From Thermoplasmatales archaeon (GTDB lineage: Archaea; Thermoplasmatota; Thermoplasmata; Methanomassiliicoccales; Methanomethylophilaceae), in the NCBI GenBank assembly GCA_012520845.1, contig JAAYNL010000004.1, positions 22,736 to 86,735 of the forward strand: DNA of 64,000 bases, read 5' to 3'. Below, piece by piece: positions 52,656 to 62,011 of this stretch. Within the stretch, counting starts at the first letter, position 1. Each line of letters starts with the position of its first letter. The position numbers and the translations under genes were made by a program. The notes below the pieces were generated by a model. It was not told the DNA's origin. It saw nothing but the letters and a program-made list of their open reading frames with translations, and ran no database searches.

Positions 52656-52930
52656 ACAGGAAAGCCGTGGGCATCGCCCTGGCATGCGCCCTGGCCGTGC
52701 TGATGGTGTCCGCCGTGGCCACCTACGACTGGGACTACGACGACACGGCGCCAACCGGCATCGACGTCGGCGCGGACGACACGGGCACGCTGCAGGAGAA
52801 CTCCATAGCGTACGTCATATTCGAGAAGCACGGGGTCCTCACCTTCGTGCTGGCGGTGCTGATGTTCTCCGCCATGATAGGCGGCGTCTGCATTTCGAGG
52901 GAGGAGGTGGATTCGGATGATTCCGATTGA
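52652..52930 (+). CDS. Fpo/Nuo-like complex subunit J, C-terminal part
   Basis: A 92-residue protein with an N-terminal helix, an acidic extracytoplasmic loop (YDWDYDDTAPTGIDVGADD), and a second helix (VLTFVLAVLMFSAMIGGVCI) followed by an acidic tail. By position and topology it is the C-terminal half of split NuoJ/FpoJ. It starts at an ATG overlapping the first half's stop and overlaps fpoK by 14 bases. Sequence similarity to NuoJ is weak by eye; the call relies on context. Confidence 0.8.
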   Translation: MNRKAVGIALACALAVLMVSAVATYDWDYDDTAPTGIDVGADDTGTLQENSIAYVIFEKHGVLTFVLAVLMFSAMIGGVCISREEVDSDDSD

Positions 52931-53219
52931 GCTCGTACTCGGGTTCTCGGCGGCGCTGTTCGCCGTCGGCCTTTACGGCATACTGACCACGAGGAGAGGT
53001 CTCGTGGCCCTCATGTGCGTTGAGATCATGCTGAATGCGGCAAACATCAACCTGGTGGCCTTCTCCGCGTATTCGGGGGACGCCCTGGGCCAGGCCTTCG
53101 CCATATTCACCATAGCGATAGCGGCCGCCGAGGTGGCCGTCGGGATCGCCCTGATGCTCAATGCGTACAAGACGAAGGGAACGACTGACATTGACGAATT
53201 GACGTCCATGAGGTGGTAA
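52917..53219 (+). CDS. fpoK: Fpo/Nuo-like complex subunit K
   Basis: A 100-residue three-helix membrane subunit in the ion-translocation path. It contains GLYGILTTRRGLVALMCVEIMLNAANINLV split around residues 20-50, with the conserved membrane Glu in CVEIMLNA, and AIAAAEVAVGIALMLNAYK with the second conserved Glu. Both buried glutamates of NuoK are therefore present. A strong GGGAGGAGGTGG ribosome-binding site lies in the preceding gene. fpoL starts one base after its stop. Confidence 0.96.
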   Translation: MIPIELVLGFSAALFAVGLYGILTTRRGLVALMCVEIMLNAANINLVAFSAYSGDALGQAFAIFTIAIAAAEVAVGIALMLNAYKTKGTTDIDELTSMRW

Positions 53220-53220
53220 T

Positions 53221-55320
53221 ATGTTGGATGCATTGACTGGACTCGGGGTGCTCGAATACGTTTGGCTGGCGCCCCTGATACCGCTCCTATGCTTCGTCAT
53301 AGCGGGCTTCTTCGGCAACAGGACGCCCCAGGGCGGTGGGTACATCGCCATATTCGGGGCCCTGGCCGCCTTCGTGGTGGCCCTGCTCGCGTCCTACGAA
53401 TACGTCATGAGCGACGCCTACTCCGCCGGCGAGGCATTCGTCCGCGACCTGGAGTGGCTCGTCTTTGGCGACTACGCGCTGAACTTCGGCGTGTACATCG
53501 ACAGCCTCTCGTGCATAATGATGCTGTTCGCCTCCTTCATCTCCCTGCTCATCTTCATCTATTCCGTCGGATACATGGACGGGGAGGGCAAGAAGAAGAG
53601 GCGCTACTACGCCGAGGTGTCCCTGTTCCTGACCGGGATGCTCGGCCTCGTGGTTTCCAGCAACTACCTCCAGATGTTCATATTCTGGGAAATCATGGGT
53701 CTGTGCTCCTACCTGCTCATCGGGTTCTGGGGCTTCGACCACCCCGAGGGCGACGAGGCGACCGAGAACGCCGCCTCCGCGGCCAAGAAGGCCTTCCTCG
53801 TCACCAGGCTCGGCGACGTGTGCCTGCTCGCGGGCCTGTTCATCCTCCTGCACATGTTCGGCACCCTCGACTACGAGGGCATGTTCATGCAGGCGAAGAT
53901 CGACGCGGTGGTGGCCGCCAACCCGGTCAAGTTCCCCGTCGCCATGGCATTGGTGTTCGGCGGGGCCATAGGCAAGAGCGCGCAGTTCCCGCTGCACGAC
54001 TGGTTGCCCGACGCAATGGCCGGCCCGACCACTGTCTCCGCCCTCATACACGCGGCGACCATGGTCAAGGGAGGCGTATTCCTCGTCGCGAGGTCTTTCC
54101 CGCTGTTCGTCCAGAGCGCCGACGTCATGCTGTTCGTCGCCATCATAGGCGGCGTCACCGCCGTGTTCACCGCGACCATGGCGCTGAACAACATGAACAT
54201 AAAGCGCGTCCTTGCGTACTCCACCCTGTCCCAGCTCGGGTACATGGTGCTGTCCCTCGGCGCGGGCGGCTATCTGGTCGCAATGGGCATGGAGACCGGC
54301 AACGCCGAACTCATAGGCCTCGGCGTGCTCGGCTACTCCGCCGGCGTGTTCCACATGGTCAACCACGCTTTCTTCAAGGCGCTGCTCTTCCTCGGCTCCG
54401 GTTCGGTCATCCATTCCACGGGGACCGAGGACATGCGCCTGATGGGCGGCCTCGGCAAGAAGATGAAGATAACGTCGATCACGATGCTGCTCGGCTCCCT
54501 GTCCATAGCGGGCTTCCCCTTCTTCAGCGGCTTCTGGTCCAAGGACCTGGTGCTGGAGACGGCGTTGGCCCCGGCCAGCCACGGGTTGGGCGCGGAGCAC
54601 TGGTTCACGTTGCTCTTCGCGCTGGGCATGATAACCGCGTTCATGACGGCGTTCTACATGTTCCGCATGTGGTTCCTCACGTTCGCGGGCAAACCCAGGG
54701 AGAGGGCCGTCCTCAGCCACGGCGAGTCCCCGAAGAGCATGACCATGCCTTTGGTCATACTCTCGATATTCGCAGTGGGTTCCGGGCTGGCCATATTCGC
54801 GAACTTCCTGTGCCACGCCGCCCAGTCCCTCGAGGTCGGGATGCGTTGGATCATGGACGCCGGGAGGGTTGGGATCAATGAGCACGTGTACGACGGCATC
54901 GCCGTCGTGAAGCACATGTTCGGCAACGTGTGGACTTACGTCGCGATCGCGCTGACCCTCGTCGGCATGGCCATCGCCCACGCCGTCTACGCCAAGAGGA
55001 AGTTCGAGCCCGAGGCGTTCCGCATCGAGAACAAGGGCAGGCTGTACAAACTCGTCGCCAACCGCTACTACGCCCCGGAGATCTACAACCAGATCTCGTG
55101 GAAACTCGGCGCCGGCGTCGCCAAGGCCGTGGACCTCACCGACAGGAAAGTGGTCGACGGCGCGGTGAACGGCATCGCCAACGCCATAATCGGCGCTGGC
55201 GACGCGGTGAGCATGTCCCAGACCGGTTACGTCAGGAACTACGCCGGCGTCGTCGTGCTGGGCGTCGTCGTGCTCGCGGTCGTGTTCGTTCTTGCCTTCG
55301 CGCTGACAGGGGGTATCTGA
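53221..55320 (+). CDS. fpoL: Fpo/Nuo-like complex subunit L
   Basis: A 699-residue antiporter-like ion-pumping subunit with about 16 helices and the long lateral C-terminal helix. It shows GYMDGEGKKKRRYYAEVSLF near residue 116, FIFWEIMGLCSYLLIGFW near residue 155 with the conserved membrane Glu, KSAQFPLHDWLPDAMAGPTTVSALIHAATMV near residue 260 (seen in segments), and NNMNIKRVLAYSTLSQLGYM near residue 325. The final helix after residue 660 closes the protein. Full length compared with NuoL. Confidence 0.97.
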   Translation: MLDALTGLGVLEYVWLAPLIPLLCFVIAGFFGNRTPQGGGYIAIFGALAAFVVALLASYEYVMSDAYSAGEAFVRDLEWLVFGDYALNFGVYIDSLSCIMMLFASFISLLIFIYSVGYMDGEGKKKRRYYAEVSLFLTGMLGLVVSSNYLQMFIFWEIMGLCSYLLIGFWGFDHPEGDEATENAASAAKKAFLVTRLGDVCLLAGLFILLHMFGTLDYEGMFMQAKIDAVVAANPVKFPVAMALVFGGAIGKSAQFPLHDWLPDAMAGPTTVSALIHAATMVKGGVFLVARSFPLFVQSADVMLFVAIIGGVTAVFTATMALNNMNIKRVLAYSTLSQLGYMVLSLGAGGYLVAMGMETGNAELIGLGVLGYSAGVFHMVNHAFFKALLFLGSGSVIHSTGTEDMRLMGGLGKKMKITSITMLLGSLSIAGFPFFSGFWSKDLVLETALAPASHGLGAEHWFTLLFALGMITAFMTAFYMFRMWFLTFAGKPRERAVLSHGESPKSMTMPLVILSIFAVGSGLAIFANFLCHAAQSLEVGMRWIMDAGRVGINEHVYDGIAVVKHMFGNVWTYVAIALTLVGMAIAHAVYAKRKFEPEAFRIENKGRLYKLVANRYYAPEIYNQISWKLGAGVAKAVDLTDRKVVDGAVNGIANAIIGAGDAVSMSQTGYVRNYAGVVVLGVVVLAVVFVLAFALTGGI

Positions 55321-55321
55321 G

Positions 55322-56836
55322 ATGCTGAGTGAAATACCGTTGTTGTCGCTGCTCTTGATCGTCCCGTTGATCGGTGCCGTAGTGACGCTGCTCATGGGCG
55401 GGGGCATGGCGAAGCACGCCGGCAAGGCCGCCGGCCTGTTCGCCGCCATAACCATGGTGCTCTCCCTGTACCTCTTGTTCGTGGACGACCTTTCCACGCT
55501 GGACGAGAGCCACGTGTGGATAGACGCCGTCGGCCTGAAAATCAACTACGCGCTGACGGTGGACGGCCTGAGCCTGTTGCTGATCCTGATGACCACGATA
55601 CTGGTCACCCTGGTCCTCGTCTTCTGCAAGAACGAGGCCGACAGGCCCAACTACTTCCACTCGCTGATCCTGATGATGGAGATCGGCCTCGTGGGCGTCT
55701 TCATGGCCGCGGACTACTTCCTCTTCTACGTGATGTGGGAAGTGACCCTGATACCGATGTTCTTCCTGATATCCTGGTACGGGGGTCCCCGCAGGCATTA
55801 CGCCGCGATCAAGTTCTTCATCTATACCCACGTGGCATCCCTCGTGATGCTCATCGGTATCTTCGCCATGGTCTTCGAGGCTTCCTCCGTGACCGGGGCG
55901 GGCATCGACTTCGCCTTCGAGGCGGTCAAGGCGGCCCCCTTCGCGAAGGACTTCCAGACGGTGGTGTTCGGGCTGCTGTTCTTCGGCTTCATCGTGAAGA
56001 TGCCCATGGTGCCCTTCCACACATGGTTGCCGGACGCCCACGTAGAGGCGCCCACGGGCGGCTCCGTGCTGCTGGCGGCTTCCATGCTTAAGATGGGTTC
56101 CTACGGTATCGTCAGGATATGCCTGGAGGCGCTCCCCCTGGGCGCGATAGAGTGGCAATGGGTCATGATCGGCCTCGGCCTCGTGTCCATGGTCTACGGC
56201 GCGTACGCCTGCATAGCGCAGAAGGACCTGAAGAAACTGGTCGCGTACTCTTCCGTGAGCCACATGGGCATGGTCCTGCTGGCGATCGGCACGCTGTCCG
56301 AGATCGGCATACTGTTCGCGGTCGTCCAGATGTTCGCCCACGGCCTCATATCCGCCGCCCTCTTCATGGTGGCCGGAGCCGCGGGCCACAACTTCGGGAC
56401 GAGGGACATACCCCTCCTCGGCGGCCTTGCGGGCAAGTTCCCGCTGTTCGCCGCGTTCATGATGTTCTCCTTCATGGCGTCCCTCGGCCTGCCCGGCCTC
56501 GTGGGGTTCGTCGCGGAGTTCGGCATACTGTTCTCCTTCTGGGAGTTCCTCGCCGCGCAGCCCGACGAATGGGTGACCGTCCTGATAGCCTTCGGGCCGC
56601 TGTACATGCTGCTGACCGCCGGCTACTACCTGTGGGCGATGCAGAGGACCCTCTTCGGCGCCGAGACCAAGAAGGTCGACCTTTCGAAGTGCGAGGACCT
56701 GGGGGGGCCGGAGACGGTCGCCCTCGGCCTGGTCTGCCTGCTGGTCGCCGTGTTCGGCATAATGCCCAGCCTGGCCGTTGACTTCATAGCGCCGTACGCG
56801 GATACCCTCGGCACGTTCCTGGGAGGTCTGATATGA
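55322..56836 (+). CDS. fpoM: Fpo/Nuo-like complex subunit M
   Basis: A 504-residue antiporter-like pumping subunit with about 14 helices. It has LFYVMWEVTLIPMFFLIS near residue 138 with the conserved Glu, KMPMVPFHTWLPDAHVEAP near residue 223, and QKDLKKLVAYSSVSHMGMVLLA near residue 300 with the conserved lysines of the ion path. The C-terminus is hydrophobic. It starts one base after fpoL and its stop overlaps fpoN by 4 bases. Confidence 0.97.
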   Translation: MLSEIPLLSLLLIVPLIGAVVTLLMGGGMAKHAGKAAGLFAAITMVLSLYLLFVDDLSTLDESHVWIDAVGLKINYALTVDGLSLLLILMTTILVTLVLVFCKNEADRPNYFHSLILMMEIGLVGVFMAADYFLFYVMWEVTLIPMFFLISWYGGPRRHYAAIKFFIYTHVASLVMLIGIFAMVFEASSVTGAGIDFAFEAVKAAPFAKDFQTVVFGLLFFGFIVKMPMVPFHTWLPDAHVEAPTGGSVLLAASMLKMGSYGIVRICLEALPLGAIEWQWVMIGLGLVSMVYGAYACIAQKDLKKLVAYSSVSHMGMVLLAIGTLSEIGILFAVVQMFAHGLISAALFMVAGAAGHNFGTRDIPLLGGLAGKFPLFAAFMMFSFMASLGLPGLVGFVAEFGILFSFWEFLAAQPDEWVTVLIAFGPLYMLLTAGYYLWAMQRTLFGAETKKVDLSKCEDLGGPETVALGLVCLLVAVFGIMPSLAVDFIAPYADTLGTFLGGLI

Positions 56837-58323
56837 TGGATATGTCGTTCCTGAAAGACGTGTTCGGTGAATTCGTCCCGATACTGCCGCAGATCGTCAT
56901 GGTCTTGGCCACGCTCACAGTGCCCGCCCTGTTCTACGCGAACAGGAGCGGCAAGGCGTGCGCCTGGTTCTCCCTGGGCGCCTTGGCCCTCGTCGGGATC
57001 CTGGTCGGCCTGATGATGCACGACGGCACGTTCTACGGCGATTACGCCGGGCTGTTCTCCTTCGACCCGTTCTCGGGCCTGATGATGCTGCTGTTCCTGG
57101 CCGTCGCCTTCCTGACGGTACTGGTGTCGCCGGACAGCACGGAGGTCACCATACACAAGGGTGAGTACTACGCCATCATCATGGGCATCGTGACCGGCAT
57201 GTTCTTCGTGGCCAGCGCCAGCAACCTCATGGTGCTGTTCGTCGGCGTCGAGGTGGTGAGCATATCCTCGTACGCCTTGGTCGCGCTGAAGAAGAACGAC
57301 CCGAGGGCCGCCGAGGCCGCGGTGAAGTACTTCATCGTGGGCGGTCTGTCCTCCGCGCTGACGCTGTACGGCATCTCGCTGTTCTACGGCATGACCCACA
57401 CCCTCGACATAGCCGGCGTCGCCGCCGCCGTCGACACCATGGAGTTCACGGGCGCCTTCGCCCTGGCCACCATAGCGCTGATCGCCGGCTACGGCTTCAA
57501 GATCGCGGCTGTGCCCTTCCACATGTGGGCCCCCGACGTCTACGAGGGCGCGGCGACCCCGGTTTCCGGGTTCCTCGCCACGGGATCCAAGAAGATGGGA
57601 TTCGTCCTGTTCTTCAAGGTCTTCCTGATGATGTTCGTCGTCCTCCGCAGCGGTTTCGCGACCCAGGAGGTCCAGTACCTCTTCGCGGTGATCGCCGCCG
57701 TGACGATGACCCTCGGCAACATAGTCGCCATCTCCCAGAGCAACATCAAGAGGATGCTGGCGTACTCCAGCATAGCCCAGGCGGGCTACATACTGATAGC
57801 CCTGGCGGTCATGAGCGAGTACGCCCTCGTCGGCGGCATGTTCCACATGTTCACCCACGTGTTCATGAAGTTCGGCGCGTTCATCGTCGTGCTGTCCCTC
57901 ATAGCCGCGGGCCTCGGCGAGAGGATACAGGATTACAACGGCCTCGCGAAGAGGGCGCCGTTCGTCGCCTTCGCCATGCTGCTGTTCCTGTTCTCTCTGG
58001 CCGGCATACCGCCGCTCGCGGGCTTCACGTCCAAGTTCGTGCTGTTCTCCAGCGCGATCTACGTGAACGGCGCCGTGGTCACCCAGTGGGTCTGGCTCGC
58101 CATCGTGGCGATCGTCAACTCGGCCATATCCCTGTACTATTACGCCAGGGTGGTCAAGGCCATGTACGTGGAGGAGGGCCCGACGGACGCGCTCGCCATC
58201 AGGGGCGGGCACAAATTCGCCATCGCCCTCTGCGTCGTCGCGGTCATCCTGCTCGGCGTCTTCCCGACCCCGCTGCTTGAGGCCATAGGCGACGCGGCCG
58301 CGCACTTCTTCCTCGCGCCGTGA
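56833..58323 (+). CDS. fpoN: Fpo/Nuo-like complex subunit N
   Basis: The 496-residue third antiporter-like subunit, with about 14 helices. It shows LMVLFVGVEVVSISSYALVALKKND near residue 132 (segments), GFKIAAVPFHMWAPDVYEGA near residue 222, AISQSNIKRMLAYSSIAQAGYI near residue 298, and AGIPPLAGFTSKFVLFSSA near residue 395. It is the last gene of the cluster; no fpoO, fpoF or frhB-like gene follows. Downstream is 181 bases before the SMR genes, which have their own promoter. Confidence 0.97.
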   Translation: MMDMSFLKDVFGEFVPILPQIVMVLATLTVPALFYANRSGKACAWFSLGALALVGILVGLMMHDGTFYGDYAGLFSFDPFSGLMMLLFLAVAFLTVLVSPDSTEVTIHKGEYYAIIMGIVTGMFFVASASNLMVLFVGVEVVSISSYALVALKKNDPRAAEAAVKYFIVGGLSSALTLYGISLFYGMTHTLDIAGVAAAVDTMEFTGAFALATIALIAGYGFKIAAVPFHMWAPDVYEGAATPVSGFLATGSKKMGFVLFFKVFLMMFVVLRSGFATQEVQYLFAVIAAVTMTLGNIVAISQSNIKRMLAYSSIAQAGYILIALAVMSEYALVGGMFHMFTHVFMKFGAFIVVLSLIAAGLGERIQDYNGLAKRAPFVAFAMLLFLFSLAGIPPLAGFTSKFVLFSSAIYVNGAVVTQWVWLAIVAIVNSAISLYYYARVVKAMYVEEGPTDALAIRGGHKFAIALCVVAVILLGVFPTPLLEAIGDAAAHFFLAP

Positions 58324-58473
58324 GCCGAGGGAAACCCCTTAAACCCCTTCCTTTCCAATTTTATTCGACGTCCGACCCGGCGCCGTTTTCACGTTTTGGA
58401 CCCGGCAATCCGACGGACGCTTCGTACCCGGACGGTCGAACCGTACGCACGGGACGCCGCAACCTCGAAAAGA

Positions 58474-58481
58474 TATATTTA
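58474..58481 (+). promoter_or_regulatory. TATA box of SMR gene pair
   Basis: TATATTTA lies about 26 bases before the ATG at 58505, so the SMR transcript is probably leaderless. An upstream out-of-frame ATG at 58492 would then lie outside the mRNA. Confidence 0.55.
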
Positions 58482-58504
58482 GCACGTTAACATGGCAAAA
58501 ACCC

Positions 58505-58843
58505 ATGGAAATCGCTTGGGCATACCTGTTGATCGCCGGCCTTCTGGAACCGTGCTGGGTCATCACCATGGAGAGATCAGACAGGTTCAGGAGGATACCG
58601 TGGGCCGCGGCGACCGTCGCGATAATGGCGGCGAGCCTGTACCTCCTCTCCCTGGCCATGGCAGTTTTCGGGCCGGGAACGTCCTACGCCGTCTGGACGG
58701 GCATAGGGGCCGTCTGCACCGTGGCCCTCGGCATCGTCGTCTATGACGAGCCCGCGACGATCCGACGCGTTTTCTTCATATTCCTGATCGTCGTCGGCAT
58801 CGTCGGCGTGAACCTCGCCTCCGGGGGTGCGATTGATGGATGA
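58505..58843 (+). CDS. Small multidrug resistance (SMR) transporter subunit 1
   Basis: A 112-residue four-helix transporter. The essential membrane Glu is in LLIAGLLEPCWVITMERS near residue 16, and the third helix has GTSYAVWTGIGAVCTVALGI near residue 60, the family signature. The loop after helix 1 is basic. Its neighbour is a second SMR gene with 8-base overlap, so the two probably make a heterodimer of opposite orientation. Guanidinium or quaternary-ammonium export is the family chemistry; the substrate is not set by sequence. Confidence 0.92.
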   Translation: MEIAWAYLLIAGLLEPCWVITMERSDRFRRIPWAAATVAIMAASLYLLSLAMAVFGPGTSYAVWTGIGAVCTVALGIVVYDEPATIRRVFFIFLIVVGIVGVNLASGGAIDG

Positions 58844-59186
58844 CGTCGACAGGCTGTGGGCATGGCTGTTCGTGGCCGGGCTGTGCGAGATAGTCTGGGC
58901 CGTCGCCCTCGGATACACCAACGGGCTGGAGCGCCCGGCGTATTACGTCCCCGTGGTCGTTTTCCTGGGCATCAGCATATACCTGCTGTCCAAGACGATG
59001 AGCGAGGGCCTCCCCACCGGCACGGCCTACGCGGTATGGGTGGGGATAGGCGCCGTGGGGACGATGGCCGTAAGCATCGCCCTGGGAAATGAGCCGGCGA
59101 CCGTCCCCAAGCTGCTTTTCGTCGGGATGATAGTCGCCGGGATAATTGGGCTGCAGACGAGTTCCAGGCGCGAGGCGCGGGACTGA
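58836..59186 (+). CDS. Small multidrug resistance (SMR) transporter subunit 2
   Basis: A 116-residue four-helix SMR protein starting MDDVDRLWAWLFVAGLCEIVWAVALGYTNG, split here as FVAGLCEIVWAVAL with the essential Glu near residue 16 and the W-A pattern seen in guanidinium exporters (Gdx). GTAYAVWVGIGAVGTMAVSI is the family signature. The ATG at 58836 follows GGGGGTG and overlaps the first SMR gene, so translation is coupled. Paired SMR genes commonly form obligate heterodimers. Confidence 0.92.
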   Translation: MDDVDRLWAWLFVAGLCEIVWAVALGYTNGLERPAYYVPVVVFLGISIYLLSKTMSEGLPTGTAYAVWVGIGAVGTMAVSIALGNEPATVPKLLFVGMIVAGIIGLQTSSRREARD

Positions 59187-59385
59187 GAGTGAACCGCCCA
59201 TGCCGCGGCGTTCGCGACGGGGACGCCCCGGATTCAGCGCCGCGAACGACAAGCCGGATCACGTCGGTTTCACACGACATTCGCTGGGTAAGCAACCGTA
59301 CCCCCTGGTTATGGAAAGAAACGCGCTCGTCTCTTTCGGCAGGCATGAAAAGGGTTTAAGTAGGGTCTTGGCATAGTGCGAGCAA

Positions 59386-60351
59386 ATGCCCGGCCTATGG
59401 AGGAGAACCATATCTAAGGAGTTGACGGAGGTGGATGCCCTCCTCAGGACCCAGACCGGGTCGTCCAACGAGGAGTTGGACGAGATGACCCGGTACGTCT
59501 TCGACACCCACGGGAAACACATCAGGCCTTCCCTCTGCATCCTTTCCTTCCTGGCATGCGGCGGCAAGGATTCCAGGGACGCCGTCGCCGCCGGGGCCGC
59601 CATCGAAATCATACACAACGCCTCCCTGATCCACGACGACATCAACGACGGCGGCACGATGAGGCGCGGCAGGAGGACCCTGCACAAGGAATACTCCATA
59701 ACCAAGGCGATAGTCGCCGGTGACTTCCTGCTGGCCCAGGGGTTCAGCATTCTCGGCAGTTCCAGCCCCGCCGTCGTCGACTCCATCGTGAAGGCCGCCT
59801 CCGGGATGGCGGAGAGCGAGTTCATGCAGGACAGCGTGGAGAGGTCCGTCGACGTCTCCGAGGACGAATACATGGAAATCATAACCGGGAAGACGGCGAT
59901 GCTGATGATGGCCAGCGTGAGCATCGGCGCATCCCTCGCCGGCGCCGACCCGAAGGTCCACGATTCCCTCGTCGCCTACACGGAGGCGGTCGGCAAGGCT
60001 TTCCAAATCATAGACGACACCCTCGATGTCGTAGGGAACGCCGAACTGACCGGGAAACGGGTCGGGCTCGACATACTGGAGGGGAAGCCGACGCTGCCCC
60101 TCATCCTGGCCATACGGGACCCGAAGCGCGGCCCCAGGATAAAAGAGGTGTTCTCTTCGCCGGAGCCGTCCATGGAGGACGTCTGCGAGGTCCTCGCCCT
60201 TATAGTGGAGACGGGTGCCGTGGAGAGATGCAAGGAAATCGCGTCCAAAATGGTGGACGACGCGGTGCATTATCTGGACGTTCTGGAGGCGTCCGCGTAC
60301 AAGGATGCCTTTTTGGCGTTGTCCCGCCATATGGTCGAGAGGGACAGGTGA
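59386..60351 (+). CDS. idsA: Trans-polyprenyl (geranylgeranyl-type) diphosphate synthase
   Basis: Makes the C20 (or longer) all-trans prenyl diphosphate for archaeal membrane lipids. The 321-residue protein has GKHIRPSLCILSF near residue 43, the first Asp-rich motif LIHDDINDGGTMRRG near residue 81, the Lys in ITGKTAMLMM, and the second Asp-rich motif FQIIDDTLDVVG near residue 206. The N-terminus is typical. A TATA-like TTTAAGTA at 59355-59362 puts the transcript start at the ATG, so it is probably leaderless. The geranylgeranyl reductase gene follows with no gap. Confidence 0.95.
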   Translation: MPGLWRRTISKELTEVDALLRTQTGSSNEELDEMTRYVFDTHGKHIRPSLCILSFLACGGKDSRDAVAAGAAIEIIHNASLIHDDINDGGTMRRGRRTLHKEYSITKAIVAGDFLLAQGFSILGSSSPAVVDSIVKAASGMAESEFMQDSVERSVDVSEDEYMEIITGKTAMLMMASVSIGASLAGADPKVHDSLVAYTEAVGKAFQIIDDTLDVVGNAELTGKRVGLDILEGKPTLPLILAIRDPKRGPRIKEVFSSPEPSMEDVCEVLALIVETGAVERCKEIASKMVDDAVHYLDVLEASAYKDAFLALSRHMVERDR

Positions 60352-61440
60352 ATGGCGATGAAAACCGACGTGCTGATAGTGGGCGCCGGGCCGGCGGGGT
60401 CGACCACCGCATATTACGCCGCGAAGGCGGGCGCCGACGTAACGATTATAGACAGGAGATCTGAAGTCGGCGTCCCGGTAAGATGCGGCGAACTCATCCC
60501 CTCGGTCGAGGAAATCACCAACACGTTCCCTAACCTGGAGGACGCGGAAAGCCTGTTCGACGTCCCCTCCGACCTGGTGCTCAGGGAGGTCGAGGGCATC
60601 AAGCTCGTCAACCCCAAGGGAAAGGAGACCCTGCTGGAGTTCACCGGCTACACCACCGACCGCGACCGTTACGACAAATTCCTGGCCAGGAAGGCCGTCG
60701 AAGAGGGCGCCGAGCTGGTGACGGGCAACATGTTCAAGGGAATCGAGGGCGGCGTCGCCGTGACCGAGGACGGCCCCATCGAGTACAAGGTCCTGATTGG
60801 CGCCGACGGCCCCGGTTCCAGGGTGGCAAGGTCCCTTGGCCTGCCCAGGAACAGGAACCCGTACCCGGCGGTCACCTGCCAGGCCAAGGGCGACTTCGAC
60901 CCGTACGTCGTGATGTTCTTCGGCGGCATCGCCCCCGGGGCGTACAGCTGGATCATACCGAAGAAGGGCAAGGCAAACGTCGGCGTGGGCTTCTCGCCCA
61001 AGTTCGCCGACGGCTCGCTTCGCGGGTATTTCGACGTCTTCGTCAAAAAACGGGGCTTCGAGCTGGAGGGCGAACCCCACGGCAAGTATGTCCCGAGCGA
61101 GGGGGCCGTCGCCAAGACGGTGTCCGGCAACGGCATGATCGTCGGCGACGCCGCCGGTCACGTAATATCCGTGAACGGCGGAGGCGTCCCGCTGGCGTTG
61201 ATAGCCGCCAGGATATGCGGCGAGGTCGCCGCGGCCAACGTCGCCACGGGATTGCCGCTGCAGGAGTACGAGGACAGGTGGAGACACGTCCTGTACAAGC
61301 AGATCAAGACGGCCGCGTTCAGCAAGAAGCTGGCGGACACCTTCGCCTTCGGCTCCGACTGGAGGACGGGCGTCTGCATGGCCATCCTCGGCAAGAGGAG
61401 GATGGCGAACATGATACGCTGCAGGCACGTCTTCCCGTGA
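60352..61440 (+). CDS. Digeranylgeranylglycerophospholipid reductase
   Basis: Saturates the geranylgeranyl chains of archaeal phospholipids. The 362-residue flavoprotein has the FAD loop TDVLIVGAGPAGSTTAYYAA, the conserved PVRCGELIPS near residue 44, FGGIAPGAYSWIIPKKG near residue 201 (matching the family YxWxxP motif) and GDAAGHVISVNGGGVPLALI near residue 263. It directly follows the prenyl synthase gene (stop TGA then ATG), the expected lipid operon. The start may be 60352 or the ATG at 60358. A paralogue is at 27487-28647. Confidence 0.93.
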   Translation: MAMKTDVLIVGAGPAGSTTAYYAAKAGADVTIIDRRSEVGVPVRCGELIPSVEEITNTFPNLEDAESLFDVPSDLVLREVEGIKLVNPKGKETLLEFTGYTTDRDRYDKFLARKAVEEGAELVTGNMFKGIEGGVAVTEDGPIEYKVLIGADGPGSRVARSLGLPRNRNPYPAVTCQAKGDFDPYVVMFFGGIAPGAYSWIIPKKGKANVGVGFSPKFADGSLRGYFDVFVKKRGFELEGEPHGKYVPSEGAVAKTVSGNGMIVGDAAGHVISVNGGGVPLALIAARICGEVAAANVATGLPLQEYEDRWRHVLYKQIKTAAFSKKLADTFAFGSDWRTGVCMAILGKRRMANMIRCRHVFP

Positions 61441-61443
61441 CCG

Positions 61444-61902
61444 TCATTTCCTGCGGCCGCTGACCATCTCGGAGCCGCACACGGGGCATTCGGGCATCCG
61501 GGCCTTCTGCCTTTTACCGCATCCCACGCACCTGTAGCCCCATCTGAACACCTTTTTGATGCCCTCGGCGCCGACGGTTCTGTATGGGATGCCGAGTATC
61601 TTGCAGACGTTCTGTATGGAATAGTCGTCGGTGAGCACAGTGCCGCCCAAATCCATGGCCAACGCGATCACCGAGGCGTCCGTGGGCGACAGCCGGGCGT
61701 CGTCGCCGCTGCCCTTCGCGGCTTCGTTCACGGCGTCCAGGGATTTCCGTGTGCAGTCGGATACCCGCAGCAGGTCACCCCAAAGGCCCGGGCGCCGGTC
61801 CCCGTGCATTTCCAGTTCCCTGACGACCCCGGGGGTGCAGACGCAGCCTTCCGGCAGGTCCTCCATGGAATACAGGGCGGAGGTATCCAGGACCAATACC
61901 AT
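61444..61902 (-). CDS. nob1: PIN-domain endoribonuclease with zinc ribbon (Nob1)
   Basis: Nob1 cuts the 3' end of pre-16S rRNA to finish the small ribosomal subunit. The 152-residue protein begins with the PIN domain VLVLDTSALYSMEDL (catalytic Asp), has CTPGVVRELEMHG with the second acidic residue, LSPTDASVIALAMDLGGTVLTDDYSIQN with the third and fourth, and a C-terminal zinc ribbon YRCVGCGK and CPVCGSEM. The order and length match archaeal Nob1. It converges with the lipid reductase gene, stops 3 bases apart. Confidence 0.95.
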   Translation of the reverse strand: MVLVLDTSALYSMEDLPEGCVCTPGVVRELEMHGDRRPGLWGDLLRVSDCTRKSLDAVNEAAKGSGDDARLSPTDASVIALAMDLGGTVLTDDYSIQNVCKILGIPYRTVGAEGIKKVFRWGYRCVGCGKRQKARMPECPVCGSEMVSGRRK

Positions 61903-61975
61903 GGTTTTGGAATCGGTGAATCGGATATTATCCTTTCCGCGTTCGGCAAAGACGAATTATCCGGGGCGTACTCGA

Positions 61976-61985
61976 TAAAGTATTT
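61976..61985 (+). promoter_or_regulatory. TATA region of LRR surface-protein gene
   Basis: An AAAGTATTTA stretch lies about 30 bases upstream of the ATG at 62012, in the short divergent gap with nob1. Confidence 0.45.
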
Positions 61986-62011
61986 ACCCCGTTCGCAACT
62001 ATCAAGTTCTC

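Noticed and set aside
53287..55545. 752-codon antisense frame in fpoL
   Set aside because: Shadow of fpoL, rich in His, Glu and Gln, without a start context or domain.
59395..61428. 677-codon open frame antisense to the prenyl synthase and reductase
   Set aside because: The plus-strand genes have complete motifs; the antisense translation is low complexity.
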